Origin: an uncultured Algibacter sp.
Lineage (GTDB): Bacteria; Bacteroidota; Bacteroidia; Flavobacteriales; Flavobacteriaceae
Assembly: GCA_947499935.1 (NCBI GenBank)
Contig: CANMQH010000003.1
Location: 1-64,000 of the forward strand
Reading direction: 5' to 3'
Length of the DNA stretch: 64,000 bases
Shown: positions 11,743-19,609 of the stretch, piece after piece
Numbering within the stretch: the stretch's first letter is position 1
How the letters are laid out: each line of letters starts with the position of its first letter
Program-made: the position numbers and the translations under genes
Notes under the pieces: generated by a model
Seen by the model: the letters and a program-made list of their open reading frames with translations, nothing else
What the model was told of the DNA's origin: nothing
The model's database searches: none

Positions 11743-12420
11743 TTAATCATCCAGTAAATCAGGACGGCGTTCTTTAGTTCTCAAATAGGCTTGTTCTTCT
11801 CGCCATTTTTCGATTTTAGGAAAATTTCCACCAAATAATAATTCTGGTACTTTCCAACCTTTATATTCTCTAGGCTTAGTATAGATAGGAGGCGCCAGTA
11901 AACCATCTTGAAAAGAATCGGTTAACGCAGAGGTTTCATTACCTAAAACACCAGGGATTAACCGTATTATAGCATCGCAAAGTACGGCAGCTCCTAATTC
12001 TCCTCCAGATAACACATAATCTCCAATAGAAATTTCTTTAGTTATAAATTGGTCGCGTACGCGTTGGTCTACACCTTTATAATGACCACACAAAATAATA
12101 ATATTTTCTTTTAAAGATAAATGATTGGCAATACCTTGTTTTAAAGTTTCTCCATCGGGTGTCATATATATAACTTCATCATAATGTCTTTGTTTTTTCA
12201 GAGCAGAAATACATTTATCTATAGGTTCTATCATCATAACCATACCTGCGCCACCTCCAAACTGTGTGTCATCAATAGATTTGTAATTATCGCTTGTATA
12301 ATCTCTAAGGTTATGGAAGTATACTTCAACTAAATTGGCTTCTATGGCCCGTTTTAAAATTGAAGCTTCAAACGGACTTTTAAGTAATTCGGGTAAAACA
12401 GTAATAATATCTATGCGCAT
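11743..12420 (-). CDS. trmD: tRNA (guanine-37-N1)-methyltransferase
   Basis: TrmD methylates G37 next to the anticodon using S-adenosylmethionine and prevents +1 frameshifting. The 225-residue SPOUT protein shows [13 protein letters not shown] at the N terminus, [11 protein letters not shown] near residue 54, the knot segments [12 protein letters not shown] and [10 protein letters not shown], and ESYEHDSF-like [16 protein letters not shown]. Upstream of rplS in the usual order. Confidence 0.97.
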   Translation of the reverse strand: MRIDIITVLPELLKSPFEASILKRAIEANLVEVYFHNLRDYTSDNYKSIDDTQFGGGAGMVMMIEPIDKCISALKKQRHYDEVIYMTPDGETLKQGIANHLSLKENIIILCGHYKGVDQRVRDQFITKEISIGDYVLSGGELGAAVLCDAIIRLIPGVLGNETSALTDSFQDGLLAPPIYTKPREYKGWKVPELLFGGNFPKIEKWREEQAYLRTKERRPDLLDD

Positions 12421-12763
12421 GGCGTGATTTTATGAAAGACAAAGATAATTTAATTGTTTGGGAGTTTTAAAATGATTTTTTCTTTAAGTGATAAAGTCAA
12501 TATTGATTTTTAGCTTTAACGCTATGGTTTAAATGAGTTTACAGATACTATTACGGTTATTAAATATATTTTATAAGGATACAAAAAACTTAAATAATTA
12601 ATTTTAACAAACCTTATGTTTATAGTCTCCTGTATAGCCTATCAATTGATTGATTATAATAATAATGTTTTTAATATATTTACTAATTAGAATAATTAAT
12701 AATAGAACGCGAAATGATAATGTTATTTTTTCGCATAGAATTAAATAAAAACGATTAAAAATT
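12421..12763. other. 343-bp divergent intergenic region between trmD and the sulfatase
   Basis: Very AT-rich, divergent promoter region. I find no exact TAnnTTTG promoter element, no hairpin of note and no gene. An open frame on the minus strand that runs into the sulfatase gene is low-complexity and not credible. Confidence 0.5.
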
Positions 12764-14353
12764 ATGATCTTAAGAAGCAAAGTTTTTAAACTAATTGTAA
12801 TGGTGGCAGTAGTTTTTGTCGTTAGTTGCAAATCAGATAAAAACAAAGATGTACCAACTCAACCAGAAGAAAAAGCAAAAGAAAAAAGCGAGACAAGTAA
12901 GCCCAATATTGTCGTTATTTATTTAGATGACTTAGGCTATGGCGATTTAAGTTCTTACGGAGCAACAGCAATACAAACACCAAATATAGATGCTTTAGCC
13001 TCAGGAGGGGTAAAGTTTACTAATGGTTATGCCTCTTCTGCAACATGTACACCTAGTCGTTATGCATTATTAACAGGGATGTATCCATGGAGAAATAAAA
13101 ACGCAAAAATATTACCAGGCACAGCGCCTTTATTAATAACAACTGAGCAACAAACATTACCTAAATTATTAAAAAAACAAGGCTATCAAACAAGCATAGT
13201 TGGTAAATGGCATTTAGGCTTAGGTACGGGTGTTGTAAATTGGAATACTGGGATTGCTCCAGGACCCAATGAGGTTGGTTTTGATGAGTCTTATATATTA
13301 GCGGCTACACAAGATCGCGTACCAACAGTCTATATTAAAGATGGCCATGTTGTTAATTTAGATCCTAAAGATCCTATTTCTATAGATTATAAAAATAATT
13401 TTGAAGGTGAGCCAACAGCAATTAGTAATCCCGAAATGCTAACAATGAAATGGCATCACGGACACAATAATAGTGTGGTTAATGGTATTCCAAGAATAGG
13501 GTACATGAAAGGTGGTGAGGCAGCTAAATGGAGCGATGTAGATATGGCTGATAATTTTTTAGCAAGAGCTCAAGATTATGTTAAGACACATAAAGATGGT
13601 CCATTCTTTTTATACTATGCTATGCAACAACCGCATGTTCCAAGAACGCCACATCCTCGTTTTGTAGGCGCATCTGGTTTAGGACCAAGAGGAGATGTTA
13701 TTGTTGAAGCAGATTGGTGTGTTGGAGAGTTTGTAAAAACTTTAGAAGAAGAAGGTTTATTAGATAATACCTTAATTATTTTTTCTAGTGATAACGGGCC
13801 TGTTTTAAATGATGGTTATTATGATGATGCTGTAGAGAAAATTGGTAATCACGATCAAAATGGTGGTTTGCGAGGTGGTAAGTATAGTTTATTTGAAGCT
13901 GGTACACGTGTGCCTTTTATTACGTATTGGAAAGGTAAAATAAAACCTCAAGTATCTAATGCGCTTATTTGTCAAATGGATGTATTAGCATCTGTAGCTA
14001 AATTAGTAGGAACAGAAGAAAGTAGTACAGATAGCCAAGAATTACTAGATGTATTAATGGGGCAAAGCCAAGATGGTAGGGACGAACTCGTTATAGAAGC
14101 TACATCTAGAACAGCTTTAAGAAGTGGCGATTGGTTAATGATTCCGCCATACGGAGGAAAAGATGTTCAAGAGAAAGTAAACATCCAAATGGGTAATTCG
14201 CCAGAATTTAAATTATATAATTTAAAAGACGATTTAGGTCAAAATCATAATTTAGCTAAATCTAATCCCGAAAAACTTAAAGCCATGTTTGATAAATTTG
14301 AAAGCTTAAGAGGTAAAGATTATAATAAAATAGAAAAGTTAAAATTACGATAA
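12764..14353 (+). CDS. Arylsulfatase-family lipoprotein (S1 sulfatase)
   Basis: A 529-residue exported sulfatase. The N terminus is a lipoprotein signal with lipobox VVSC (Cys22). The formylglycine motif CTPSR is at residues 95-99, so Cys95 would be matured by an anaerobic-type or FGE-type enzyme encoded elsewhere. Metal ligands are visible in YLDDLGYGD (about 53-61) and SSDNGPV (about 342). It probably removes sulfate esters from a polysaccharide or small molecule at the cell surface or periplasm. The gene stands alone with its own terminator; there is no SusCD pair or other carbohydrate gene nearby, so the substrate cannot be inferred. Confidence 0.93.
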   Translation: MILRSKVFKLIVMVAVVFVVSCKSDKNKDVPTQPEEKAKEKSETSKPNIVVIYLDDLGYGDLSSYGATAIQTPNIDALASGGVKFTNGYASSATCTPSRYALLTGMYPWRNKNAKILPGTAPLLITTEQQTLPKLLKKQGYQTSIVGKWHLGLGTGVVNWNTGIAPGPNEVGFDESYILAATQDRVPTVYIKDGHVVNLDPKDPISIDYKNNFEGEPTAISNPEMLTMKWHHGHNNSVVNGIPRIGYMKGGEAAKWSDVDMADNFLARAQDYVKTHKDGPFFLYYAMQQPHVPRTPHPRFVGASGLGPRGDVIVEADWCVGEFVKTLEEEGLLDNTLIIFSSDNGPVLNDGYYDDAVEKIGNHDQNGGLRGGKYSLFEAGTRVPFITYWKGKIKPQVSNALICQMDVLASVAKLVGTEESSTDSQELLDVLMGQSQDGRDELVIEATSRTALRSGDWLMIPPYGGKDVQEKVNIQMGNSPEFKLYNLKDDLGQNHNLAKSNPEKLKAMFDKFESLRGKDYNKIEKLKLR

Positions 14354-14373
14354 GTTGTAGTTTTTTCATTAAC

Positions 14374-14412
14374 AAAAAATCGCCTTAAGAGTATTCTTTT
14401 GGCGATTTTTTA
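14374..14412 (+). terminator. Sulfatase gene terminator
   Basis: Stem AAAAAATCGCC (14374-14384) with GGCGATTTTTT (14401-14411), with a further small AAGA/TCTT pairing inside the loop. It follows the sulfatase stop by about 20 bp. Confidence 0.88.
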
Positions 14413-14514
14413 TGAAGTCATCTTAAATTTTTGAACTGTATAGAAAACCAAGGATTTTTTGTGTAAGCTCGAATGTTTTTTGAGTTACTAGTATTCATAT
14501 AAATTATTCAAAAA

Positions 14515-14548
14515 AGAAAGCCTTAACAACGCTATGTTAAGGCTTTTA
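14515..14548 (-). terminator. rho terminator
   Basis: Perfect 12-bp stem AAAGCCTTAACA (14517-14528) with TGTTAAGGCTTT (14535-14546) and a 6-nt loop, followed on the minus strand by TTCTTTTTTGAA. It lies 25 bp after the rho stop codon. Confidence 0.9.
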
Positions 14549-14571
14549 GTTATATATAATCAAATTGTTTT

Positions 14572-16230
14572 CTATCCGTTCATCGAAATTAAAAACTCCT
14601 CGTTATTCTTAGTTTGTTTAAAGCGTTCATTAATAAATTCCATAGCTTCAACTGGGTTCATATCTGCAAGATACTTGCGCATTACCCACATACGTTGTAT
14701 AGTGCTGCTATCCAATAAAATATCATCTCTACGCGTACTAGATGACGTAAGATCTATAGCAGGGAAAATTCTACGGTTAGATATTTTTCTATCCAACTGT
14801 AGTTCCATATTACCAGTACCTTTAAATTCTTCAAAAATAACTTCATCCATTTTAGAGCCTGTCTCTGTAAGTGCTGTAGCTATTATGGTTAAAGAACCTC
14901 CATTTTCTATATTTCTTGCGGCACCAAAAAATCGTTTTGGTTTGTGTAATGCATTGGCATCTACACCACCACTCAATATTTTACCAGATGCAGGCTGTAC
15001 CGTATTATATGCTCTAGCCAAACGTGTAATAGAGTCTAAAAGTATAACCACATCATGGCCACATTCTACTAATCGTTTTGCTTTTTCTAGAACAATATTT
15101 GCAATCTTTACATGCTCATGTGCTTCTTTATCAAAGGTAGAGGCAATAACTTCGCCACGAACATTACGTTGCATGTCAGTAACCTCTTCTGGACGTTCGT
15201 CTATTAATAAAATCATTTGGTAAACTTCAGGATGATTTGCAGCAATGGCATTAGCAACATCCTTTAATAACATGGTTTTACCTGTTTTTGGTTGCGAAAC
15301 AATCATGCCACGTTGTCCTTTACCAATAGGCGCAAATAAATCCATTATTCTAGTAGAAATGGTACTTTGCCTTTCTGCTAAATTAAATTTTTCTTCAGGA
15401 AATAAAGGTGTTAAATGCTCAAAAGACACACGGTCTCTTACTACATTTGGATTTTGACCATTAATTTTACTAACCTTTATTAAAGGAAAATATTTTTCAC
15501 CTTCTTTGGGTGGTCTTACATGTCCTAAAACAGTATCACCCGTTTTCAATCCAAATAATCTAATTTGAGACTGCGATACATAAATATCATCTGGAGATGA
15601 TAAATAATTATAATCCGATGATCTTAAAAAACCATAACCATCTTGCATAATATCTAATACACCTTCACTCTCAATAATAGCATCAAATTCAAAATCTGGT
15701 TCACGATAACGATTTCTATTATCCTTATTACCATTATCCACATTACCATTTTTTTGGTTTTTATGCTGGTTTTTGTTTTGATTATTATTTCTAGGATTAG
15801 GCTTTTGCTGATTTTCGCTTTTTGGCCTTGGTTTAGGTGTGTTAACCTTCTTTTGCGCTTCTTTAGGTTCGGCAGCCTTAGGAGGTAGGTTTGTTTTTTC
15901 AGCTTTTTCTACTTTATTGTCAACGATTTTATTGTCCACAACGTTATTATCTGCTTCTTTTTTAGTAGGTGTGTTTCTAGCGGGTTTAGTGGTGCGCTGT
16001 CTTGGTTTTCTTGGTTCTGCTTTTTTTTCAGGTACAGTTTTTTCTGTAGCTTTAGTATCGGCAGGTGCCACGACAGCTTTAACGGCAGTAGGATCTGCTG
16101 CTTGCTGATCTAATATTTGGTAAACTAAATCTAACTTTTTTAAAGAACGAAATTTTGGGACGTTCAATTTTTTTGCAATCTCTTGTAAATCAGAGAGTTT
16201 TTTTTCTTTTAACTGTGAAATTTCAAACAT
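14572..16230 (-). CDS. rho: Transcription termination factor Rho with long disordered insert
   Basis: Hexameric RNA helicase that ends transcription. The N-terminal Rho_N helices occupy residues 1-41. Residues 42-178 form a low-complexity, Lys/Asn/Gln/Pro-rich insert absent from E. coli Rho. The RNA-binding cold-shock-like domain follows (about 183-265, with GYGFLRS). The ATPase core has a P-loop SQPKTGKT, the Walker [13 protein letters not shown] and the central-pore region near [14 protein letters not shown]. At 552 residues it is about 130 longer than E. coli Rho, all due to the insert. Inserts of this kind are typical of Bacteroidota Rho. It has its own terminator. Confidence 0.97.
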   Translation of the reverse strand: MFEISQLKEKKLSDLQEIAKKLNVPKFRSLKKLDLVYQILDQQAADPTAVKAVVAPADTKATEKTVPEKKAEPRKPRQRTTKPARNTPTKKEADNNVVDNKIVDNKVEKAEKTNLPPKAAEPKEAQKKVNTPKPRPKSENQQKPNPRNNNQNKNQHKNQKNGNVDNGNKDNRNRYREPDFEFDAIIESEGVLDIMQDGYGFLRSSDYNYLSSPDDIYVSQSQIRLFGLKTGDTVLGHVRPPKEGEKYFPLIKVSKINGQNPNVVRDRVSFEHLTPLFPEEKFNLAERQSTISTRIMDLFAPIGKGQRGMIVSQPKTGKTMLLKDVANAIAANHPEVYQMILLIDERPEEVTDMQRNVRGEVIASTFDKEAHEHVKIANIVLEKAKRLVECGHDVVILLDSITRLARAYNTVQPASGKILSGGVDANALHKPKRFFGAARNIENGGSLTIIATALTETGSKMDEVIFEEFKGTGNMELQLDRKISNRRIFPAIDLTSSSTRRDDILLDSSTIQRMWVMRKYLADMNPVEAMEFINERFKQTKNNEEFLISMNG

Positions 16231-16384
16231 TGATGTTTATTGAATGTTATATTTTAAATACAATTTGAGTTGTTTTGAAAATAAATGATTTTTATTCTGA
16301 AGAAATAACCACTTGTAATTGCGGTTGTTGTGAATTATTACTGCAATTATACAACTTTATTTTATTTTTTCACATTAATTCTAT

Positions 16385-16392
16385 TATTTTTG
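16385..16392 (+). promoter_or_regulatory. -7 promoter element of the DUF4293 gene
   Basis: TATTTTTG matches TAnnTTTG and ends 22 nt before the ATG at 16415. No clear -33 TTG is seen at the expected distance. Confidence 0.5.
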
Positions 16393-16414
16393 CGGTCTAG
16401 TTTTATAAAATAAC

Positions 16415-16825
16415 ATGCTACAACGTATACAAACGATTTACCTATTATGTGCTGCTGGAGTATCGGCTGGATTAATTTTTGTGTTCCATTTATGGATTAC
16501 AGATCAAGGTATTAAAATGTTTGCAGGAAACGATATTTTTTGTTTCGGGCCATTTTTGGCTTCGGCATTATTATCTATAGTAGCCATTTTTATGTTTAAA
16601 AATAGGAAGCTTCAATTTGTTTTGGGGCGACTTAACATCATATTAAACTTTATTTTACTAGGATTTTTCGTGTATCAATCTCTAAATGTATCTGGAGAAA
16701 CGGCGGTTTCTGAGAAAGGTATTGGGATGTTTCTTCCTATTGTTTCTATCGTGTTATTGGCATTAGCCAATAAGGCCATCAAGAAGGATGAAGATCTTGT
16801 AAAATCTGTTGATAGATTGCGATAA
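16415..16825 (+). CDS. DUF4293 membrane protein
   Basis: A 136-residue integral membrane protein with four hydrophobic segments (about residues 8-28, 47-65, 70-90, 102-120) and a charged C terminus (KAIKKDEDLVKSVDRLR). The N terminus MLQRIQTIYLLCAAGVS is typical of DUF4293, a Bacteroidota family commonly beside rho. It is divergent from rho here. The function is unknown. Confidence 0.85.
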   Translation: MLQRIQTIYLLCAAGVSAGLIFVFHLWITDQGIKMFAGNDIFCFGPFLASALLSIVAIFMFKNRKLQFVLGRLNIILNFILLGFFVYQSLNVSGETAVSEKGIGMFLPIVSIVLLALANKAIKKDEDLVKSVDRLR

Positions 16826-16962
16826 ACCTAACATCTTAGTAGTATTAGTGCGTGAGCCCAAGATGAAGATCTTGGGCTTTTTTTGTGAAGTTGTATTTTA
16901 CTTTAGCAAAATACGTGGCTTAGCTAATCTTGAAAAAAGAGTGGAATCATATAGATGCTTTT

Positions 16963-17047
16963 GGGCGTTACCCTATCGGGTCGGGCTTTCCGTTACAAGT
17001 CCTCGTTCGTGCCTCACTGTGGGCTTTTCTCTGCAATCCCTAACGCG
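16963..17047 (+). repeat. Short palindromic intergenic element, copy 1
   Basis: An 85-bp GC-richer block in an otherwise AT-rich gap. It starts GGGCGTTACCC, contains the small hairpin ACCC-tatc-GGGT and then CGGGCTTTCCG, and ends with CTGCAATCCCTAACGC. The ends GCGTTA and TAACGC are inverted repeats, so the block folds on itself. A second copy of the same length class is at 28441-28527 and a decayed copy at 18678-18724. An open frame that crosses it is not a credible gene. Confidence 0.8.
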
Positions 17048-17104
17048 CTTATCTGCCAAATGCAAGTATCTAAATTCAGTTTTGTGTTTTTTAATCTGTA
17101 GTTG

Positions 17105-17611
17105 TTAAGACTTTGGATGTCTTACAGGGAATTCAATAACCTCTAAATTATCAATTTTTTTACCATCAATAGTAAAGCGTAACATGGTTCGTGTTTTATG
17201 AAAACCATGTTTTCCAACCGCACCAGGATTCATATGTAATACATTTAATTTTTTATCAGGCATAACCTTTAAAATATGTGAGTGCCCACAAATAAATAGT
17301 CTTGGAGGGTTTTGTTTAATCGCATCAATAACCCGCATGTTATATTTTGGAGGATATCCACCAATATGGGTTATCCAGACATCAACATCTTCACACATAA
17401 ACCGGTTATGTTCGGGGAATTCTAAACGCACTTTATGATCATCAATGTTGCCATAAACACCGCGTAAAGGTTTTAAAACTTTTATGGCGTCTGTAACTTT
17501 TAAATCACCAATATCGCCTGCATGCCAAACTTCATCAGCTTGCTTTACATACTTTAAAATATCGTCGTCAATATAGCTATGTGTATCAGATAGGAGGAGT
17601 ATTTTGGTCAT
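17105..17611 (-). CDS. Metallophosphoesterase, YfcE/MJ0936 type
   Basis: A 168-residue calcineurin-like phosphoesterase with the full metal-binding set: SDTH (residues 8-11), HAGDIGD near 30, GNIDD near 55, ICGHSH near 112 and MNPGA near 130. Small proteins of this type are phosphodiesterases with Mn2+ or Ni2+ in vitro; the physiological substrate is unknown. It lies next to intergenic repeat copy 1 and divergent from the orphan gene at 17782. Confidence 0.9.
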   Translation of the reverse strand: MTKILLLSDTHSYIDDDILKYVKQADEVWHAGDIGDLKVTDAIKVLKPLRGVYGNIDDHKVRLEFPEHNRFMCEDVDVWITHIGGYPPKYNMRVIDAIKQNPPRLFICGHSHILKVMPDKKLNVLHMNPGAVGKHGFHKTRTMLRFTIDGKKIDNLEVIEFPVRHPKS

Positions 17612-17781
17612 TAATTTGAAACTGTATTTTGTGATTGTAAAGTTATTGATAATTGGTTTAATCTGCTAAAAACAGATAATTATTAACTTGACTTTGTAGA
17701 ATTTTTCAACTACATTCGTTTACCGTCGGATATAAAAGATTAAGGCGATTTCATATCCACTAAATATTATAGGCAATTAGA

Positions 17782-18489
17782 ATGGCATCCGCAATAAATT
17801 ACATATTACCGAAAGAAAATTTAAGTATTTGGAATTCTTACTTAACTCAAAAAGAGATGGGTTTAAAGAAAAAATCCTCACTATTATTGACTGAATTTAT
17901 AAATAATATAAAAGTACTTGATTATAAATTAATTCGAGATTTTGCTTATTGTTTGACTGACAAACATAGGCTCGAAGATTTGAAAATTGACTTTAGATTA
18001 TTTGAAAATGTCATTTATCCAATTTTGGTTTCTGAAATTAATGCAAACAATATTACTGCAAACAGAAGACTAGCTCAATTTGAGCAGTTTTTATTAGGTT
18101 CAAATCCGCTGTTTATTAAACTAAAAGAACAATTAAATTACGACAACGTATATTTTGAATCGGCTGATTTTTATGAAAGAGAAATTGAAATAAATAATGC
18201 CGACCAAATTGCTATTAGCGGATTTTTAAATAGGTTAGCTTCAGGACTAAACTATGCTACTCATGAATTGCCGGAATATGGGCTAGTTTGGGAAATTGAA
18301 TATTTCGAAGAGGAATTGAAAAGATTTAAAAATATTTTAGAAACGTATTCCGAAAAAGAAATTTGGCTAAATAGAATTAAACATTGGGATTTTGTTTTAA
18401 AAACGTGGACTAATTATCTAACAAAACAAAATGCTTATAAAAATTATACTGAATACTTAAATAGAACAAAATTACAATTCGTAGAATAA
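17782..18489 (+). CDS. Unrecognised orphan protein
   Basis: A 235-residue soluble, probably all-helical and acidic protein with no signal peptide or membrane segment. I recognise no family. Tryptophan and aromatic residues are frequent (VWEIEYFEEEL near residue 170, IWLNRIKHWDFVLKTWTNYL near 195). Upstream is a 6-bp dyad (GGATAT 17728-17733, ATATCC 17753-17758). Downstream is a structured element, then a decayed copy of the intergenic repeat. The context between yfcE-like and truA genes, flanked by repeats, suggests an acquired cassette. Start chosen at the first ATG. Confidence 0.6.
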   Translation: MASAINYILPKENLSIWNSYLTQKEMGLKKKSSLLLTEFINNIKVLDYKLIRDFAYCLTDKHRLEDLKIDFRLFENVIYPILVSEINANNITANRRLAQFEQFLLGSNPLFIKLKEQLNYDNVYFESADFYEREIEINNADQIAISGFLNRLASGLNYATHELPEYGLVWEIEYFEEELKRFKNILETYSEKEIWLNRIKHWDFVLKTWTNYLTKQNAYKNYTEYLNRTKLQFVE

Positions 18490-18600
18490 CTGTGTGTAGC
18501 GTACTTATAACTAATTTTTTATGTGTTAATTGCGGAAATCTCGATGGAATTTTCTATCTATATTTACTTACTAAATTAGTAGCTTAACCACGAAACTAAC
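18490..18600 (+). repeat. Structured element downstream of the orphan gene
   Basis: Directly after the stop codon comes TGTGTGTAGCGTAC, then TTAATTGCGGAAATC, then ACTAAATTAGT (a palindrome, about 18570-18580) and AGCTTAACCACGAAACTAAC. It does not encode protein. From memory, similar text recurs in other Flavobacteriia behind unrelated orphan genes, which would make it a cassette end; this is inference and needs a search. The remainder of the gap to truA (18601-18865) holds repeat copy 3 and the truA promoter. Confidence 0.4.
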
Positions 18601-18677
18601 CTTACAAAAACACGGTAAACAAACCTCTCTAAAAAAGCCTGCCCTTTTCAGTTTAAAAAAAATAATCAAACACATCA

Positions 18678-18724
18678 GCGTTAGAGGTTGCAGTAAAAAG
18701 CCAACCCTTTTTTGGTAAACGCCC
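18678..18724 (-). repeat. Decayed copy of the palindromic intergenic element
   Basis: Read on the minus strand it begins GGGCGTTTACC, has GGGTTGGCTTTTT in the middle and ends ACTGCAACCTCTAACGC. It keeps the two ends and the GGCTTT core of copies 1 and 2 but is only 47 bp long and has several substitutions, so it is a degenerate or short variant. Confidence 0.6.
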
Positions 18725-18830
18725 AACTGCTCGATACAAAGGGGCTTTGTAATAGCACTAGAAGTTATAACATAATCATCTTTTAATATATAATTAAGAT
18801 GAGGCGCTTTATAGGAAGCGTAAATCTATC

Positions 18831-18838
18831 TATCTTTG
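18831..18838 (+). promoter_or_regulatory. -7 promoter element of truA
   Basis: TATCTTTG matches TAnnTTTG exactly and lies 27 nt before the TTG start codon of truA. The -33 region has no clear TTG. Confidence 0.5.
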
Positions 18839-18865
18839 TGCTTTTACAATAATACATAGAAACCT

Positions 18866-19609
18866 TTGCGATATTTTTTAGAACTTTCTTATAACGGTAG
18901 TGCATATCATGGTTGGCAAAACCAGCCAAACGGTATAACGGTACAAGAAACTCTAGAAAAAGCATTGTCTACAATCTTAGATGAAAACATTAATACCATG
19001 GGCGCTGGTCGTACCGATGCAGGTGTGCATGCCAAACAAATGTTTGCACATTTTGATACTGAAAAAATTCTAGAAACATCAGATTTAGTATATAAACTTA
19101 ATTCCTTTTTACCAGCAGATGTTGCAGTACATCAAATTTTTAAGGTAAGTAGTGAAGCGCATACACGTTTTAATGCTCTAAGTAGAACATATTTATATAG
19201 AATTGCTTTACAGAAAAATGTTTTTACATCTAATAATACGTTTTATGTAAGACAAAAATTAAATCTAGATGCTATGATTAAAGCGTCTCAAATATTATTT
19301 GAATATAAAGATTTTCAATGTTTTTCAAAAAGCAAAACAGATGTAAAAACTTATTTTTGTACAATTACAAAAGTAGAATGGAAGGTTGAAAACAACGAAC
19401 TTCATTTTGTAATACAAGCCGATAGATTTTTGCGTAATATGGTTAGAGCCATAGTAGGTACTATGATTGAAATAGGACTCGGTAAAATTAACATTGAAGA
19501 TTTACACACCATAATTAAATCTAAAAATAGAAGTGAGGCAGGGTTTTCTGTGCCAGCTCATGGGTTATATTTAACACATGTGGAATACCCCGAACATATA
19601 AAATTATAA
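18866..19609 (+). CDS. truA: tRNA pseudouridine(38-40) synthase
   Basis: TruA converts uridines 38-40 of the anticodon arm to pseudouridine. The 247-residue protein has the catalytic aspartate in AGRTDAGVHA (Asp51), with conserved FNALSRTYLYRI and FLRNMVRAIVGTM segments. The start codon is TTG: the frame has a stop at 18857-18859 and no ATG before the conserved N terminus RYFLELSYNGSAYHGWQ. The ATG of the following ABC exporter begins at the base after the truA stop, so the two are cotranscribed. Confidence 0.96.
   Translation: MRYFLELSYNGSAYHGWQNQPNGITVQETLEKALSTILDENINTMGAGRTDAGVHAKQMFAHFDTEKILETSDLVYKLNSFLPADVAVHQIFKVSSEAHTRFNALSRTYLYRIALQKNVFTSNNTFYVRQKLNLDAMIKASQILFEYKDFQCFSKSKTDVKTYFCTITKVEWKVENNELHFVIQADRFLRNMVRAIVGTMIEIGLGKINIEDLHTIIKSKNRSEAGFSVPAHGLYLTHVEYPEHIKL

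Noticed and set aside
12604..12846. 80-codon minus-strand frame upstream of the sulfatase
   Set aside because: Low-complexity Ile/Thr/Leu translation that overlaps the sulfatase signal peptide on the other strand.
14534..15223. 229-codon open frame on the plus strand opposite rho
   Set aside because: Antisense to the conserved ATPase core of rho; Ser/Ile-rich translation typical of a reverse-strand shadow.
16809..17108. 99-codon open frame after the DUF4293 gene
   Set aside because: It runs across the palindromic repeat element and its translation has no protein-like pattern.
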